From the NCBI RefSeq assembly GCF_003675325.1, contig NZ_CP033073.1, positions 4,216,001 through 4,280,000 on the forward strand: DNA of 64,000 nt. Direction: 5' to 3'. Below are positions 21,762 through 31,273 of the stretch, one piece after another. The translations under genes and the position numbers were made by a program. Positions within the stretch are counted from its first letter, which is position 1; every line of letters begins with the position of its first letter. This DNA is from Streptomyces dangxiongensis (GTDB taxonomy: Bacteria; Actinomycetota; Actinomycetes; Streptomycetales; Streptomycetaceae). The notes below the pieces were generated by a model. That model worked only from the letters and a program-made list of their open reading frames with translations, ran no database searches and was not told where the DNA came from.

Positions 21762-22810
21762 GCACCGCAGCCGTCACCGACAAGCGCCCCGGCTCGCTGC
21801 GCGGCGCCCGCCTGCCGAAGTGGTCCCCGTGGGCCATCGCCGCCGGTTCGGTCGCCCTCGCGGTCGTCATCGGACTGGCCGGCGGCCTGCACAGCAAGGT
21901 CCAGTGGGGCCTGATCGCCGCGATCCTCTTCGTCCTGGGCACCTACGGCATCGCCACCCGGGTCGAGGGCCGCCGGCAGGCCAAGGACCGGATCGCCACC
22001 TCGCTCGTCTGGGTCGCCTTCCTGCTCGCCGTCGTCCCGCTGGTCTCCCTGGGGTGGACGACCGTCTCGCGCGGTGTGAAGGTCCTCGACTTCTACTTCC
22101 TCAGCCACTCCATGGGTGTCGTCGCCGACTCCGAGGCCGGCGGCGGCATCTACCACGCCATCATCGGCAGCCTGGAGCAGGTCGGCCTCGCCACCGTCAT
22201 CGGCGCCCCGATCGGTGTGCTCACCGCGATCTACCTGGTCGAGTACGGGCGGGGCCGCCTGTCGCAGGCGGTGACGTTCTTCGTCGACGTCATGACGGGC
22301 ATCCCGTCGATCGTCGCCGGTCTGTTCATCCTCAGCCTGATGCTCATCTTCAAGATGCAGCCGTTCGGCTTCGCCGGTTCGCTGGCCCTGGCCATCCTGA
22401 TGATGCCGGTCGTCGTCCGCTCCACCGAGGAGATGCTCAAGCTCGTCCCGAACGAGCTGCGCGAGGCCTCCCTGGCGCTCGGCGTGCCGAAGTGGCGGAC
22501 CATCCTGAAGGTGGTCCTGCCGACGTCCATCGGCGGCATCACCACCGGCATCATGCTCGCCATCGCCCGTATCGCGGGCGAGACGGCGCCGGTGCTGCTG
22601 CTCGTCTTCGGCAACCCGTTCATCAACAACAACCCGTTCGAGGGCGCCCAGGCGTCGCTGCCGCTGTACATCTACCAGCAGTACGCGCAGAGCGCGGGCG
22701 CCAACGCGGCGTACGACCGCGCGTGGGCGGCGTCCCTCACGCTGATCGCCTTCGTGATGATCCTCAACCTGGTGGCCCGCGGTATCGCCCGCTGGAAGGC
22801 CCCGCGCTGA
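21758..22810 (+). CDS. pstA: phosphate ABC transporter permease PstA
   Basis: 350 residues. Two extra N-terminal hydrophobic segments (about 27-60) precede the core permease, as in other actinobacterial PstA proteins. The EAA motif is [27 protein letters not shown]. The start overlaps the pstC stop by four bases. Partner of PstC in the phosphate transporter. Confidence 0.96.
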   Translation: MSTAAVTDKRPGSLRGARLPKWSPWAIAAGSVALAVVIGLAGGLHSKVQWGLIAAILFVLGTYGIATRVEGRRQAKDRIATSLVWVAFLLAVVPLVSLGWTTVSRGVKVLDFYFLSHSMGVVADSEAGGGIYHAIIGSLEQVGLATVIGAPIGVLTAIYLVEYGRGRLSQAVTFFVDVMTGIPSIVAGLFILSLMLIFKMQPFGFAGSLALAILMMPVVVRSTEEMLKLVPNELREASLALGVPKWRTILKVVLPTSIGGITTGIMLAIARIAGETAPVLLLVFGNPFINNNPFEGAQASLPLYIYQQYAQSAGANAAYDRAWAASLTLIAFVMILNLVARGIARWKAPR

Positions 22811-22884
22811 CAATCCGCGGCTACCGCCGCGTGGCCGGCCGCCGACCGGGGGCCGCCAGGCGACTGACTGGAAGTGAAGTAGTA

Positions 22885-23661
22885 ATGGCCAAGCGAATCG
22901 ACGTGAGCGGACTCACCGCCTACTACGGCTCCCACAAGGCGATCGAAGACATCTCGATGACCGTCGAGCCGCGCTCGGTGACGGCGTTCATCGGCCCCTC
23001 CGGCTGCGGCAAGTCGACGTTCCTGCGCACGCTGAACCGGATGCACGAGGTCACCCCGGGTGGCCGTGTCGAGGGCAAGGTGCTGCTCGACGACGAGGAC
23101 CTGTACGGCACCGGTATCGACCCGGTGTCGGTCCGCCGCGAGGTGGGCATGGTCTTCCAGCGCCCGAACCCGTTCCCCACCATGTCGATCTTCGACAACG
23201 TGGCGGCGGGCCTGCGGCTGAACGGCAGCTACAAGAAGAGCGAGCTGACCGACGTCGTCGAGAAGTCGCTCAAGGGCGCGAACCTCTGGAACGAGGTCAA
23301 GGACCGCCTGAACAAGCCGGGCTCCGGCCTCTCCGGCGGCCAGCAGCAGCGTCTGTGCATCGCCCGCGCGATCGCGGTCGAACCGGACGTCCTGCTGATG
23401 GACGAGCCCTGCTCGGCGCTGGACCCGATCTCCACGCTCGCCATCGAGGACCTGATCTCCGAGCTGAAGGAGCGCTTCACGATCGTCATCGTGACGCACA
23501 ACATGCAGCAGGCGGCGCGGGTCTCGGACCGTACGGCGTTCTTCAACCTGTCGGCGGTCGGGCAGCCCGGCCGGCTGATCGAGATCGACGACACCGAGCG
23601 GATCTTCTCCAACCCGTCCGTCCAGGCCACCGAGGACTACATCTCGGGCCGCTTCGGCTGA
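22885..23661 (+). CDS. pstB: phosphate ABC transporter ATP-binding protein PstB
   Basis: 258 residues, the standard length. Walker [10 protein letters not shown] at 37-45, Q-loop VFQRPNPFP, signature LSGGQQQR, Walker [13 protein letters not shown] and the H-loop VTHNMQQA are all intact. ATG 22885 is the start giving the conserved N-terminus. An open frame running in from upstream is an artefact of GC bias. A 74-base gap separates it from pstA, with GGAAG upstream of the start. Confidence 0.97.
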   Translation: MAKRIDVSGLTAYYGSHKAIEDISMTVEPRSVTAFIGPSGCGKSTFLRTLNRMHEVTPGGRVEGKVLLDDEDLYGTGIDPVSVRREVGMVFQRPNPFPTMSIFDNVAAGLRLNGSYKKSELTDVVEKSLKGANLWNEVKDRLNKPGSGLSGGQQQRLCIARAIAVEPDVLLMDEPCSALDPISTLAIEDLISELKERFTIVIVTHNMQQAARVSDRTAFFNLSAVGQPGRLIEIDDTERIFSNPSVQATEDYISGRFG

Positions 23662-23672
23662 CCCCAGGAACC

Positions 23673-23745
23673 CCTCGCGGTGCTGCATGGCGGTGCCACC
23701 GCGAGGACGCAGAAGGGCCCGCCCCCGGATCCCGGGGGCGGGCCC
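23673..23745. terminator. double terminator between pstB and convergent pit
   Basis: Two hairpins in a row. CCTCGCGGTG/CACCGCGAGG spans 23673-23706. GGGCCCGCCCCCGG, loop ATC, then CCGGGGGCGGGCCC spans 23715-23745 with a nearly perfect GC stem. They separate two convergent transcription units. Confidence 0.8.
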
Positions 23746-23758
23746 GACGCGTTGCCGG

Positions 23759-24757
23759 TCAGAGCGCCACGAGGTTGACGATCCCGAAGGCCGCGGCGGC
23801 GACCAGCGCGGCGGCCGGCATCGTGATGAACCAGCCGAGGACGATGTTCTTCGCCACGCCCCAGCGGACGGCGTTGACACGCTTGGTCGCGCCCACGCCC
23901 ATGATCGCCGAGGTGATCACGTGGGTCGTGGAGATCGGCGCCTTGAAGAGGAAGGCGGTGGTGAACATGATCGACGCGCCCGTCGTCTCCGCGGCGAACC
24001 CCTGCGGCGGGTCGAGTTCGATGATCTTGCGGCCCAGCGTGCGCATGATCCGCCAGCCGCCGGCGTAGGTGCCGAGCGAGAGCATCAGCGCGCAGACGAG
24101 CTTCACCCACACCGGGATCGGGTCGTCGAACGTCGCGTTGCCGGAGATCACCAGGGCCAGCACCACGACACCCATGGTCTTCTGGGCGTCCTGGAGGCCG
24201 TGGCCGAGCGCCATGCCGGCCGCCGAGACGGTCTGCGCGATGCGGAAGCCCCGCTTGGCCTTGTGCGGGTTCGACCGCCGGAAGAGCCACATGATCGCGG
24301 TCATCATCAGGTAGCCGACGATCAGACCGACGAACGGCGACACGAACATCGGGATGATGACCTTGTCGAGGACGCCGCTCCAGAGCACGTCCGTGCCCCC
24401 GGCCAGCGCCGCGCCCACCATGCCGCCGAACAGCGCGTGGGACGACGAGGAGGGCAGCCCGAAGTACCAGGTGACCAGGTTCCAGACGATCGCGCCGACC
24501 AGCGCGGCGAAGAGGATGCCCATCCCCTTCGAGCCCTGGGGTGTCTCGATCAGGCCCTCGCTGACCGTCTTGGCGACCCCGGAACCGAGGAAGGCGCCGG
24601 CGAGGTTCATCACGGCCGCCATGGCGAGGGCCGCCCGCGGGGTCAGCGCCCGCGTCGACACCGAGGTGGCGATCGCGTTCGCGGAGTCGTGAAAACCGTT
24701 GGTGTACGTGAAGAAGAGCGCGACCGCGACGGTCACGATCAGGGCGAAGGTGTCCAT
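23759..24757 (-). CDS. pit: low-affinity inorganic phosphate transporter (Pit family)
   Basis: 332-residue polytopic membrane protein. Both copies of the Pit signature are present: FTYTNGFHDSANAIA at the N-terminus and the C-terminal repeat FLFKAPISTTHVITSAIMGVGA, plus GLPSSSSHALFGGMVGAAL. It carries metal-phosphate by cation symport. It is transcribed seven bases downstream of its DUF47 partner. As I recall, this is pitH1 in S. coelicolor. Single domain, normal length. Confidence 0.95.
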   Translation of the reverse strand: MDTFALIVTVAVALFFTYTNGFHDSANAIATSVSTRALTPRAALAMAAVMNLAGAFLGSGVAKTVSEGLIETPQGSKGMGILFAALVGAIVWNLVTWYFGLPSSSSHALFGGMVGAALAGGTDVLWSGVLDKVIIPMFVSPFVGLIVGYLMMTAIMWLFRRSNPHKAKRGFRIAQTVSAAGMALGHGLQDAQKTMGVVVLALVISGNATFDDPIPVWVKLVCALMLSLGTYAGGWRIMRTLGRKIIELDPPQGFAAETTGASIMFTTAFLFKAPISTTHVITSAIMGVGATKRVNAVRWGVAKNIVLGWFITMPAAALVAAAAFGIVNLVAL

Positions 24758-24764
24758 CGACGCC

Positions 24765-25385
24765 TCAGGACTCCTTGACGGCGATGGTCTCCACCGTGTT
24801 CGCCACGTGCTCGAACGCGTCCGCCGCCTCTTCCAGGACGTCCACGATCTGCTTGAGCTTCAGCACCTCGATCGCGTCGTACTTGCCGTTGAAGAGCTGG
24901 GCGAGCAGCTTGCGGTGGATCTGGTCCGCCTGGTTCTCCAGCCGGTTGACCTCGATCCAGTACTCGGTGAGGTTGTCCATGGTCCGCAGGTTCGGCATGG
25001 CCTCGGCCGTCAGCTCGGCCGCCCTGGCCAGGACCTCGATCTGCTGCTCGACGCCCTTGGGCAGTTCCTCGACGTTGTAGAGGACGACCAGGTCGACGGC
25101 CTCCTCCATGAAGTCCATGATGTCGTCGAGGGACGACGCGAGGTTGTAGATGTCCTCGCGGTCGAAGGGCGTGATGAAGGAGGAGTTCAACTGGTGGAAG
25201 ATCGCGTGCGTGGCGTCGTCACCTGCGTGTTCCGCGGCCCGCATACGCTCGGCGATCTCGGCCCGGGCGGAGGAGTCCGCCCCGAGCAGTTCCATCAGGA
25301 GCTTCGAGCCCGTGACGATGTTGTCCGCGGACGCGGCGAACATGTCGTAGAAGCTCGTCTCCCTGGGGGTCAGACGAAAGCGCAC
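24765..25385 (-). CDS. DUF47/PhoU-like Pit accessory protein
   Basis: 206-residue, largely helical cytoplasmic protein of the DUF47 (TIGR00153, PhoU-like) family that is regularly encoded directly before pit and is thought to regulate it. Conserved features include an acidic metal-site segment FDREDIYNLASSLDDIMDFMEE and a second ENQADQIHRKLLAQLF. GTG start with GAGGA six bases upstream. It forms a two-gene operon with pit. Confidence 0.93.
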   Translation of the reverse strand: MRFRLTPRETSFYDMFAASADNIVTGSKLLMELLGADSSARAEIAERMRAAEHAGDDATHAIFHQLNSSFITPFDREDIYNLASSLDDIMDFMEEAVDLVVLYNVEELPKGVEQQIEVLARAAELTAEAMPNLRTMDNLTEYWIEVNRLENQADQIHRKLLAQLFNGKYDAIEVLKLKQIVDVLEEAADAFEHVANTVETIAVKES

Positions 25386-25540
25386 GTGGGGTCCTCGGGG
25401 TGCTTCGGTTTCGGTCAGGCTGATGCTAGGCGCATCATCCGGCCACGGCTAACGGGCCGTCCCCCAGTGTCGCCCATGAACCTCGGTGATCAGCACGGGG
25501 GCGTTCCAAGGCCTCCCTACCCCGCAAAGTTCGTTACCAT

Positions 25541-25557
25541 ATACCCACAGGGGGTAT
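25541..25557. promoter_or_regulatory. CsoR operator
   Basis: ATACCC-ACAG-GGGGTAT, a pseudo-palindrome with the G-tract/AT edge pattern of CsoR-type sites, centred about 50 bases before the csoR start. A TATGTAT sequence overlapping its right edge could be the -10 box. This suggests copper-relieved autorepression. Confidence 0.7.
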
Positions 25558-25600
25558 GTATCCCTTTTGTCCGCAGCTCGTTCCGCGACGGAGGCCAGCG

Positions 25601-25906
25601 ATGACGACGACCGAGGCCGGCGCCACGCACGGCTACCACCAGCAGAAGGACGAGCACCTCAAGCGGCTGCGCCGGATCGAGGGCCAGATCCGCGGGCTCC
25701 AGCGCATGGTGGACGAGGACACCTACTGCATCGACATACTCACCCAGGTCTCCGCCTCCACCAAGGCGCTCCAGTCCTTCGCGCTGCAACTGCTGGAGGA
25801 GCACCTGCGGCACTGCGTCGCCGACGCGGCCGTCAAGGGCGGTGACGAGATCGACGCGAAGGTGGACGAGGCGACGAAGGCGATCGGCCGCCTGCTGCGC
25901 ACCTGA
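25601..25906 (+). CDS. csoR: copper-sensing repressor CsoR
   Basis: 101-residue all-helical metal-sensing repressor. The Cu(I) ligand signature is complete: Cys in DTYCIDIL and His/Cys in EEHLRHCVADA (Cys-x24-His-x3-Cys pattern). The start at 25601 excludes an N-terminal extension that would run through the operator. No copper chaperone or P-type ATPase lies beside it, so its other targets must be elsewhere. This agrees with S. lividans, where csoR stands alone (recalled). Confidence 0.92.
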   Translation: MTTTEAGATHGYHQQKDEHLKRLRRIEGQIRGLQRMVDEDTYCIDILTQVSASTKALQSFALQLLEEHLRHCVADAAVKGGDEIDAKVDEATKAIGRLLRT

Positions 25907-25933
25907 GCCGCCCGGCCCCGGTCGGGGCCGCCG

Positions 25934-26104
25934 TCAGGCCGGATCCCGCTCCTTAGCCACCCGCAGCACCTCGTCGATGCTCTCCGGACTGAGCCGGTCC
26001 TCGGCGGCCGACGCCGCGATGATCAGCTCCCCGCACAGCTCGATCTCGGCGAGAGCCACGTGGTCCTGAACCGCCGTACCACCGACCGGAGCCACCCGCC
26101 TCAC
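25934..26104 (-). CDS. small conserved-looking protein (56 aa)
   Basis: GTG at 26104 with GGGGAAGAG just upstream gives a 56-residue acidic protein whose core reads QDHVALAEIELCGELIIAAS and then SPESIDEVLRV. Codon use has the strong GC3 of real genes, and similar short proteins occur in other Streptomyces as far as I recall. There is no known domain. It sits alone between convergent-end csoR and a lipoprotein gene. Function unknown. Confidence 0.6.
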   Translation of the reverse strand: MRRVAPVGGTAVQDHVALAEIELCGELIIAASAAEDRLSPESIDEVLRVAKERDPA

Positions 26105-26196
26105 CTCTTCCCCGCCGTCACCGACTTCCTAGAGTAGGCAGCGGCCGACACACCGCGCATGGCACGGACGGGCTACTTACGGGGTGGCATCCCGGA

Positions 26197-27075
26197 CTAG
26201 TGCGCTGGCCTGTTTCCGATCCTGCCGGTGGTGGCGCGCTCGGCGACCCGGCCGGCGTAGATGTCCGCCGGCGCCGGCAGCCGCACCTCGGCGGGGACGC
26301 CGAAGTCGTACAGCAGCAGGGTCGAGGCGACCGCGACGGTGGCCTTGCGGCGGCCGTTGACGAAGCTGAAGCGCTGGCGGAGCTTGCGGATGCGGCCCTG
26401 GTCGTCCAGGTAGGCGTCGAACGGCACCGCGGCCGTCGCGAAGCCCTTCGCCGCCGCGGCCAGGGACGCCCTGTTGCCGGCGGAGGCGGACCGGGCCGCA
26501 CGGGCCAGGTCGGCGGTGCCCCGGTAGTGCCGGACCGCCGTCCCGCCGACCCGGGTCCGGCCGACGAAGACCGCCTGCCGCGTTCCGCGCAGCACCTCGG
26601 CCGCCGCGTACGGGTCGGTCGCGCCGCCGGTGACCAGGTTGCCGTCGGACAGCGTCGCGCTGTCCACCCGCACCCACTTGTCGGCGGGCACGCCCGCGCC
26701 CCGGTTCTTCATGAACAGTGCGCCCGGGGCGAGGAGTTCGGTGATGGGCCGGTGCTCGGAGGCGCCCGCGGGATCCTCGGGCAGCATGACGGTGAGCCGG
26801 CCCAGGCGGCGCCGGTAGTCGTAGACACCCCGGCCGCGGATGGTGACCCGGGTGCCGCCCGTCGCCATCTCCATCGAGGTGCCGGCCTTGGAACTGCCCG
26901 CGTCGCGCAGCGCGTCGGCCGCCCGGTGCAGCACGGCGACCGGATCGCCGCCGCCCTTGACGTCCTCGGCGGCGGCCCCGCTGCCGGCACAGCCGGCGGC
27001 GCCCGCCCCGAGGCCGAGGAGGATGCCCACCGCGACGACCGTCCTGCCCGCGCGTCTGTCCTGCCGCCGATCCAT
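26197..27075 (-). CDS. lipoprotein, LppX/LprG-like beta-sheet type
   Basis: 292 residues with a lipoprotein signal (VAVGILLGLGAGAAGCAG; lipobox GAAGC). The mature part begins with an Ala/Asp-rich helix containing LHRAADALRDAGSSKA, followed by repeated strand patterns (TRVTIRGRGVYDYRRRLGRLTVML) typical of LolA/LppX-like secreted Streptomyces lipoproteins. ATG 27075 is chosen because GGGGGTAGG precedes it. A GTG 33 bases upstream is also possible. Ligand unknown. Confidence 0.8.
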   Translation of the reverse strand: MDRRQDRRAGRTVVAVGILLGLGAGAAGCAGSGAAAEDVKGGGDPVAVLHRAADALRDAGSSKAGTSMEMATGGTRVTIRGRGVYDYRRRLGRLTVMLPEDPAGASEHRPITELLAPGALFMKNRGAGVPADKWVRVDSATLSDGNLVTGGATDPYAAAEVLRGTRQAVFVGRTRVGGTAVRHYRGTADLARAARSASAGNRASLAAAAKGFATAAVPFDAYLDDQGRIRKLRQRFSFVNGRRKATVAVASTLLLYDFGVPAEVRLPAPADIYAGRVAERATTGRIGNRPAH

Positions 27076-27276
27076 CGCCTGCCTACCCCCAGCCGGAGTG
27101 TCCGTCACGGGTCCCCCTGTCGTCCGGATAACGACGGCTGGGGAACGCCGTCACGCGCCGCCGCGGGCACGGCCGGGCCGGGGCCGGGGCGGCGGCCCGG
27201 AAAGCCCGGGGAAGCCCCGGGAAGCCGGGAAGGGGCGCGAGGGTGGGTCGGTCCGCGGATGGGTACCGTTGTCGGC

Positions 27277-27462
27277 GTGGCAGTCACCGCGGCGCAGCAG
27301 GACGGGCCGGAGCGTGCCCGGCCCGGGCAGGAACACCTCACGACGACGGCCGAGCAGGGCCGTTTCTGCGTGGCCAGATGCAGTTGCGGCTGGCGCGGCC
27401 CCGCCCGCCGAGCCCGCAGCCAGGCCCGCACGGACGCGGAGGGCCACACAACGCTCCAGTGA
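27277..27462 (+). CDS. small Cys-containing protein with zinc-ribbon-like CxCGW motif
   Basis: 61 residues. The core RFCVARCSCGWRGPARRARSQ followed by ARTDAEGH is a pattern seen in small Streptomyces proteins of unknown role. The Cys residues could bind zinc, but only three are close together. GTG 27277 is preferred because TACCGT lies seven bases upstream and no Shine-Dalgarno is visible. ATG 27259 would add six residues. The 205 bases that follow hold no gene, only a run of nine or more G near 27640. Confidence 0.55.
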   Translation: MAVTAAQQDGPERARPGQEHLTTTAEQGRFCVARCSCGWRGPARRARSQARTDAEGHTTLQ

Positions 27463-27667
27463 CGGCGGCCGCGCGGGGCCGGCGGGCACGGCAGGTCCCG
27501 GCCGCCGGTGGCCGACGCCCGGTGCCGCGGCAACGCGGTCGACCGCCTGGCCCCATGGGGCGTCCGCGCCCGGCCCGGTGACAGGCCTCAACCCCACCGC
27601 CCCGCGCGCCTGGCAGGCGCCGGGCGTCCGTGGCCGGTGGGGGGGGGTGCGGCTTTCGGCGCTGTGC

Positions 27668-28783
27668 TCAGGGGGCGTTGGCCGTGTGTTTCTGCCAGGC
27701 TTGTTGGAAGGTGAAGCGGGACGCTTCGACCTCGTGGCGTTGGTCGGCGTGCAGGACGCCGAGGGCGTAGGCCGTGGCCGGGGTGATGCGGGGGGTGCGG
27801 GCCGCCTGGGCCGCCGCCGCTGCCGCCTCCGAGGCGTCCCGGTGGCGGTTGAGGGCCTGGCCCGCCGTCAGCAGGCGCAGGTCCACAGGCGCGGCGGTGC
27901 CGGTGCCGTGCAGGACCTCGTGGGCGTACCGGTGCAGACGCAGCAGCAGGCGGACCTGGTGCCAGGGGCCGTCCTGGGGGTGCGGTGACGGCTCGGGGGA
28001 CAGGCCGTGGACCAGGGCCTCCGCGTTGTAGGGGTGGCCGGCGGTGACCAGGGGGAGGGCGGCGACGGCGTCCGTGAGGCGTTCCTCGGCCGCCCTGGCG
28101 AGGGTGTGCAGGGCGGTGGTGGGCGCGGCGGGGGCGAGGGGCACCTCGCTGGCGAGCAGGGCGACCTTGTCCGCGACGGCGTGGAAGCGGGAGGAGCCGA
28201 GGGCCTGGAGGGCCGTGGAGTGGGCCCGTGTCCGGGCCAGGGTGAGCTGGCGTTCGAGCAGCGCGCCCGCCTTCGCCGCGCCGACCGTGAGGGCGCTGCG
28301 CTCCGCTGTCGCCGCCGGCCGGTCGGGCCCGCCGCCGGGGCCGACGGCGGCCGGGGCCGCCGTACGCCCGGGGAGGACCGCCGCTCCCGACAGCCGCTGC
28401 AACGCCAGCAGCAGGCGCTCCAGCCGGGCCTCGTAGGCGTGCTCCAGGCCCAGCGTGCCGGACAGCCAGGCCAGTTCCGGGCGCATCTCCTCGGACCAGT
28501 CGGGGTCGAGCAGGGGGCGGAAGGTGTGCAGGCTGCCGCTGATGCGGCGGGCCGAGCGGCGCAGCGCGCGGGCGGCGTCGACGGACTCCTCCGTGCCGCC
28601 CACGACCCCGCCCGCCCCCGCGCGGGCCCGGGCGGGGGCACCCCCGCTCTGGCCCCCGGTCTCCCGGTGCAGGCGCAGGGCGCGGAGGAACTCCGTCGCC
28701 CGGGCGCGCAGATAGCCCGCGAGGGCGTCCCCGGTGACCGGCACGGCCGGGGTGTCCGTCGGGTCAGGGTGTCGCTGTGCCAC
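27668..28783 (-). CDS. CHAD-domain protein (polyphosphate-binding)
   Basis: 371-residue helical protein. Basic-rich helices with spaced His/Arg typical of CHAD domains are present: [23 protein letters not shown] and [15 protein letters not shown], and [14 protein letters not shown] in the second half. CHAD domains bind polyphosphate. The gene starts (GTG) 20 bases inside the 3' end of ppk, so the two are co-translated. This supports a role at polyphosphate made by Ppk. A low-complexity Ala/Gly insert lies at about residues 45-65. Confidence 0.88.
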   Translation of the reverse strand: MAQRHPDPTDTPAVPVTGDALAGYLRARATEFLRALRLHRETGGQSGGAPARARAGAGGVVGGTEESVDAARALRRSARRISGSLHTFRPLLDPDWSEEMRPELAWLSGTLGLEHAYEARLERLLLALQRLSGAAVLPGRTAAPAAVGPGGGPDRPAATAERSALTVGAAKAGALLERQLTLARTRAHSTALQALGSSRFHAVADKVALLASEVPLAPAAPTTALHTLARAAEERLTDAVAALPLVTAGHPYNAEALVHGLSPEPSPHPQDGPWHQVRLLLRLHRYAHEVLHGTGTAAPVDLRLLTAGQALNRHRDASEAAAAAAQAARTPRITPATAYALGVLHADQRHEVEASRFTFQQAWQKHTANAP

Positions 28784-30995
28784 GCCGGCGCCTCCGGGCG
28801 TCTATGAGCATCTCCTGGACGTTGCGCAGGGGCTGGCCGTCCGTGTCGGTCGCGTGCCGGGTCCACTCGCCGTCGGGGCCGAGGTGCCAGGAGGCCGTGG
28901 TGTCGGACATGCCGGTGTCCAGCAGCCGGTCCAGGACGGCGCGGTGGCCGGGGTCGACGACCCGGACCAGCGCCTCTATCCGGCGGTCGAGGTTGCGGTG
29001 CATCATGTCGGCGCTGCCGAACCACACTTCGGGTTCGCCGCCGTTGCCGAAGATGAACACCCGGGAGTGTTCGAGGAAGCGGCCGAGGATGGAGCGGACG
29101 CGGATGTTCTCCGACAGGCCGGCGACGCCGGGGCGGACGGCGCAGATGCCGCGGACCCAGATGTCGACCGGTACGCCCGCCTGGGACGCCCGGTACAGCG
29201 CGTCGATGACCGCCTCGTCCACCATCGAGTTGACCTTGATGCGGACGAACGCGGGCCGGCCGGCCCGGTGGTGCTGGGCCTCCTTGTCGATCCGCGCGAC
29301 CAGGCCGTCCCGCAGGGACTTGGGGGCGACCAGGAGCCGGCGGTAGGTCTCGCGGCGCGAGTAGCCGGACAGGCGGTTGAACAGGTCGGAGAGGTCCGCG
29401 CCGACCTGGGGGTCGGCCGTGAGCAGGCCGAGGTCCTCGTAGAGGCGGGCCGTCTTCGGGTGGTAGTTGCCCGTGCCGACGTGGCTGTACCGGCGCAGGA
29501 GGTCGCCCTCCTGGCGGACCACGAGGGACAGCTTGCAGTGGGTCTTCAGGCCGACGAGGCCGTAGACGACGTGGCAGCCGGCCTCCTCCAGTTTGCGCGC
29601 CCACTTGATGTTGGCGTGCTCGTCGAAGCGGGCCTTGATCTCGACCAGGACGAGGACCTGCTTGCCGGACTCGGCGGCGTCGATGAGCGCGTCGACTATG
29701 GGGGAGTCGCCGGAGGTGCGGTACAGGGTCTGCTTGATGGCGAGGACGTCCGGGTCGGCCGCCGCCTGCTCCAGGAAGGCCTGCACGGAGGTGGAGAAGC
29801 TGTCGTACGGGTGGTGCAGGAGGACGTCCCGGGCGCGCAGGGCCGCGAAGACGTCGGGCGCGGACGCGGACTCGACCTCGGCGAGGTCGCGGTGGGTGCC
29901 GGCGACGAACTTCCGGTACTTCAGCTCCGGCCGGTCCAGGGAGGCGATGCGGAAGAGGCCGGTGAGGTCGAGGGGGCCCGGCAGCGGGTACACCTCGGCC
30001 TCGGAGATCTTCAGCTCGCGCACGAGGAGGTCGAGGACCTCGCGGTCGATGGACTCCTCGACCTCCAGGCGCACGGGCGGCCCGAAGCGGCGCCGCATGA
30101 GTTCCTTCTCCAGGGCCTGGAGGAGGTTCTCGGTGTCGTCCTCCTCGACCTCCAGGTCCTCGTTGCGGGTGAGGCGGAAGGTGTGGTGCTCCAGCACCTC
30201 CATGCCCGGGAACAGCTCTTCGAGGTGCGCGGCGATGACGTCCTCGATGGGGACGTAGCGGCCGGGGCTGCTCTCCAGCAAGCGGGACAGCAGCGGCGGC
30301 ACCTTCACGCGCGCGAAGTGCCGGTGGCCGCTGACCGGGTTGCGCACGATGACGGCCAGGTTCAGGGAGAGGCCGGAGATGTACGGGAAGGGGTGCGCGG
30401 GGTCCACGGCCAGCGGGGTGAGGACCGGGAAGATCTGGTGCCGGAAGAGGGTGAAGAGCCGTGCCTGCTCCTTCTCGGCCAGCTCGTTCCAGCGGACGAG
30501 GTGGATGCCCTCCTCGGCGAGTGCCGGGGCGACGTCCTCGTGGTAGCAGGCGGCGTGCCGGGCCATCAGCTCGCGGGAGCGGGCCCAGATCATCTCCAGG
30601 ACCTCGCGCGGCTGGAGGCCGGAGGCGGAGCGGGTGGCGACGCCGGTGGCGATACGGCGCTTGAGGCCGGCCACCCGGACCATGAAGAACTCGTCGAGGT
30701 TGCTGGCGAAGATCGCGAGGAAGTTGGCGCGCTCCAGCAGGGGGGTGGCCGGGTCCTCGGCCAGTTCCAGGACGCGTTCGTTGAAGGCCAGCCAGCTACG
30801 TTCCCGGTCGAGGAAGCGGCCCTGGGGCAGGGGGCTGCCGCCGGCGTGCGACTCCTCGTAGGCGTCGAGGTCCGCGTCGATGTCGGGTTCCAGATCGGAG
30901 ACCGTGGCCGCCACGGTGTGCGGGCGGTGTGCGGCGAGGGAGCCCACGGAGGGCTGCGGGTGCTGGACTTCCGCCTGGGTGTCTGACTGGCTCAT
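28764..30995 (-). CDS. ppk: polyphosphate kinase 1
   Basis: 743 residues. Ppk1 reversibly polymerises ATP gamma-phosphate into polyphosphate. The four-domain family layout is complete: [21 protein letters not shown] near the N-terminus, the autophosphorylated His in [15 protein letters not shown], and the second phospholipase D-like His region [18 protein letters not shown] 30995 is chosen for the conserved N-terminal extension [11 protein letters not shown] start 123 bases upstream has no ribosome-binding site. No PHO box is evident in the 278-base upstream gap (30996-31273), in contrast to pstS. Confidence 0.96.
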   Translation of the reverse strand: MSQSDTQAEVQHPQPSVGSLAAHRPHTVAATVSDLEPDIDADLDAYEESHAGGSPLPQGRFLDRERSWLAFNERVLELAEDPATPLLERANFLAIFASNLDEFFMVRVAGLKRRIATGVATRSASGLQPREVLEMIWARSRELMARHAACYHEDVAPALAEEGIHLVRWNELAEKEQARLFTLFRHQIFPVLTPLAVDPAHPFPYISGLSLNLAVIVRNPVSGHRHFARVKVPPLLSRLLESSPGRYVPIEDVIAAHLEELFPGMEVLEHHTFRLTRNEDLEVEEDDTENLLQALEKELMRRRFGPPVRLEVEESIDREVLDLLVRELKISEAEVYPLPGPLDLTGLFRIASLDRPELKYRKFVAGTHRDLAEVESASAPDVFAALRARDVLLHHPYDSFSTSVQAFLEQAAADPDVLAIKQTLYRTSGDSPIVDALIDAAESGKQVLVLVEIKARFDEHANIKWARKLEEAGCHVVYGLVGLKTHCKLSLVVRQEGDLLRRYSHVGTGNYHPKTARLYEDLGLLTADPQVGADLSDLFNRLSGYSRRETYRRLLVAPKSLRDGLVARIDKEAQHHRAGRPAFVRIKVNSMVDEAVIDALYRASQAGVPVDIWVRGICAVRPGVAGLSENIRVRSILGRFLEHSRVFIFGNGGEPEVWFGSADMMHRNLDRRIEALVRVVDPGHRAVLDRLLDTGMSDTTASWHLGPDGEWTRHATDTDGQPLRNVQEMLIDARRRRRGTATP

Positions 30996-31215
30996 GAACC
31001 CATTCTTCCGCGCGGCGGGTGACTCAGGCGCGTCGGAACGTGCGGGCGGGAGCGTGACGGCCCCGTTCCCCGCGGGCCCCTCGGGGGGCGGCGAAGGTTC
31101 TGGCACGGCGGGCTTCATTGGCCGAGCGTCGCAAGCCCGTCTGAATCAGTGGTTACGGAGACATGACGTGCGGGATAGCGCGGGGCGGCTCCAAGGGGTT
31201 CCCGGCCGTGAAATG

Positions 31216-31258
31216 GCCCGGTCCGGTACGTGCCGTGCGGTGGCGTACCGGACCGGGC
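31216..31258. terminator. terminator hairpin of the ABC permease operon
   Basis: GCCCGGTCCGGTACG at 31216-31230 pairs perfectly with CGTACCGGACCGGGC at 31244-31258 (15-bp stem, 13-base loop), 15 bases beyond the last permease gene. Confidence 0.8.
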
Positions 31259-31273
31259 GCGGGCCGGGGGGGC

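Noticed and set aside
21703..22884. In-frame N-terminal extension of pstB through pstA
   Set aside because: The upstream part is an alternate-frame shadow of pstA; PstB has its standard length from ATG 22885.
28734..30986. 750-codon plus-strand open frame opposite ppk
   Set aside because: Antisense shadow of a strongly conserved Ppk1 gene.
30996..31273. PHO box upstream of ppk
   Set aside because: No GTTCAC-type repeat pair was found on either strand in this interval.
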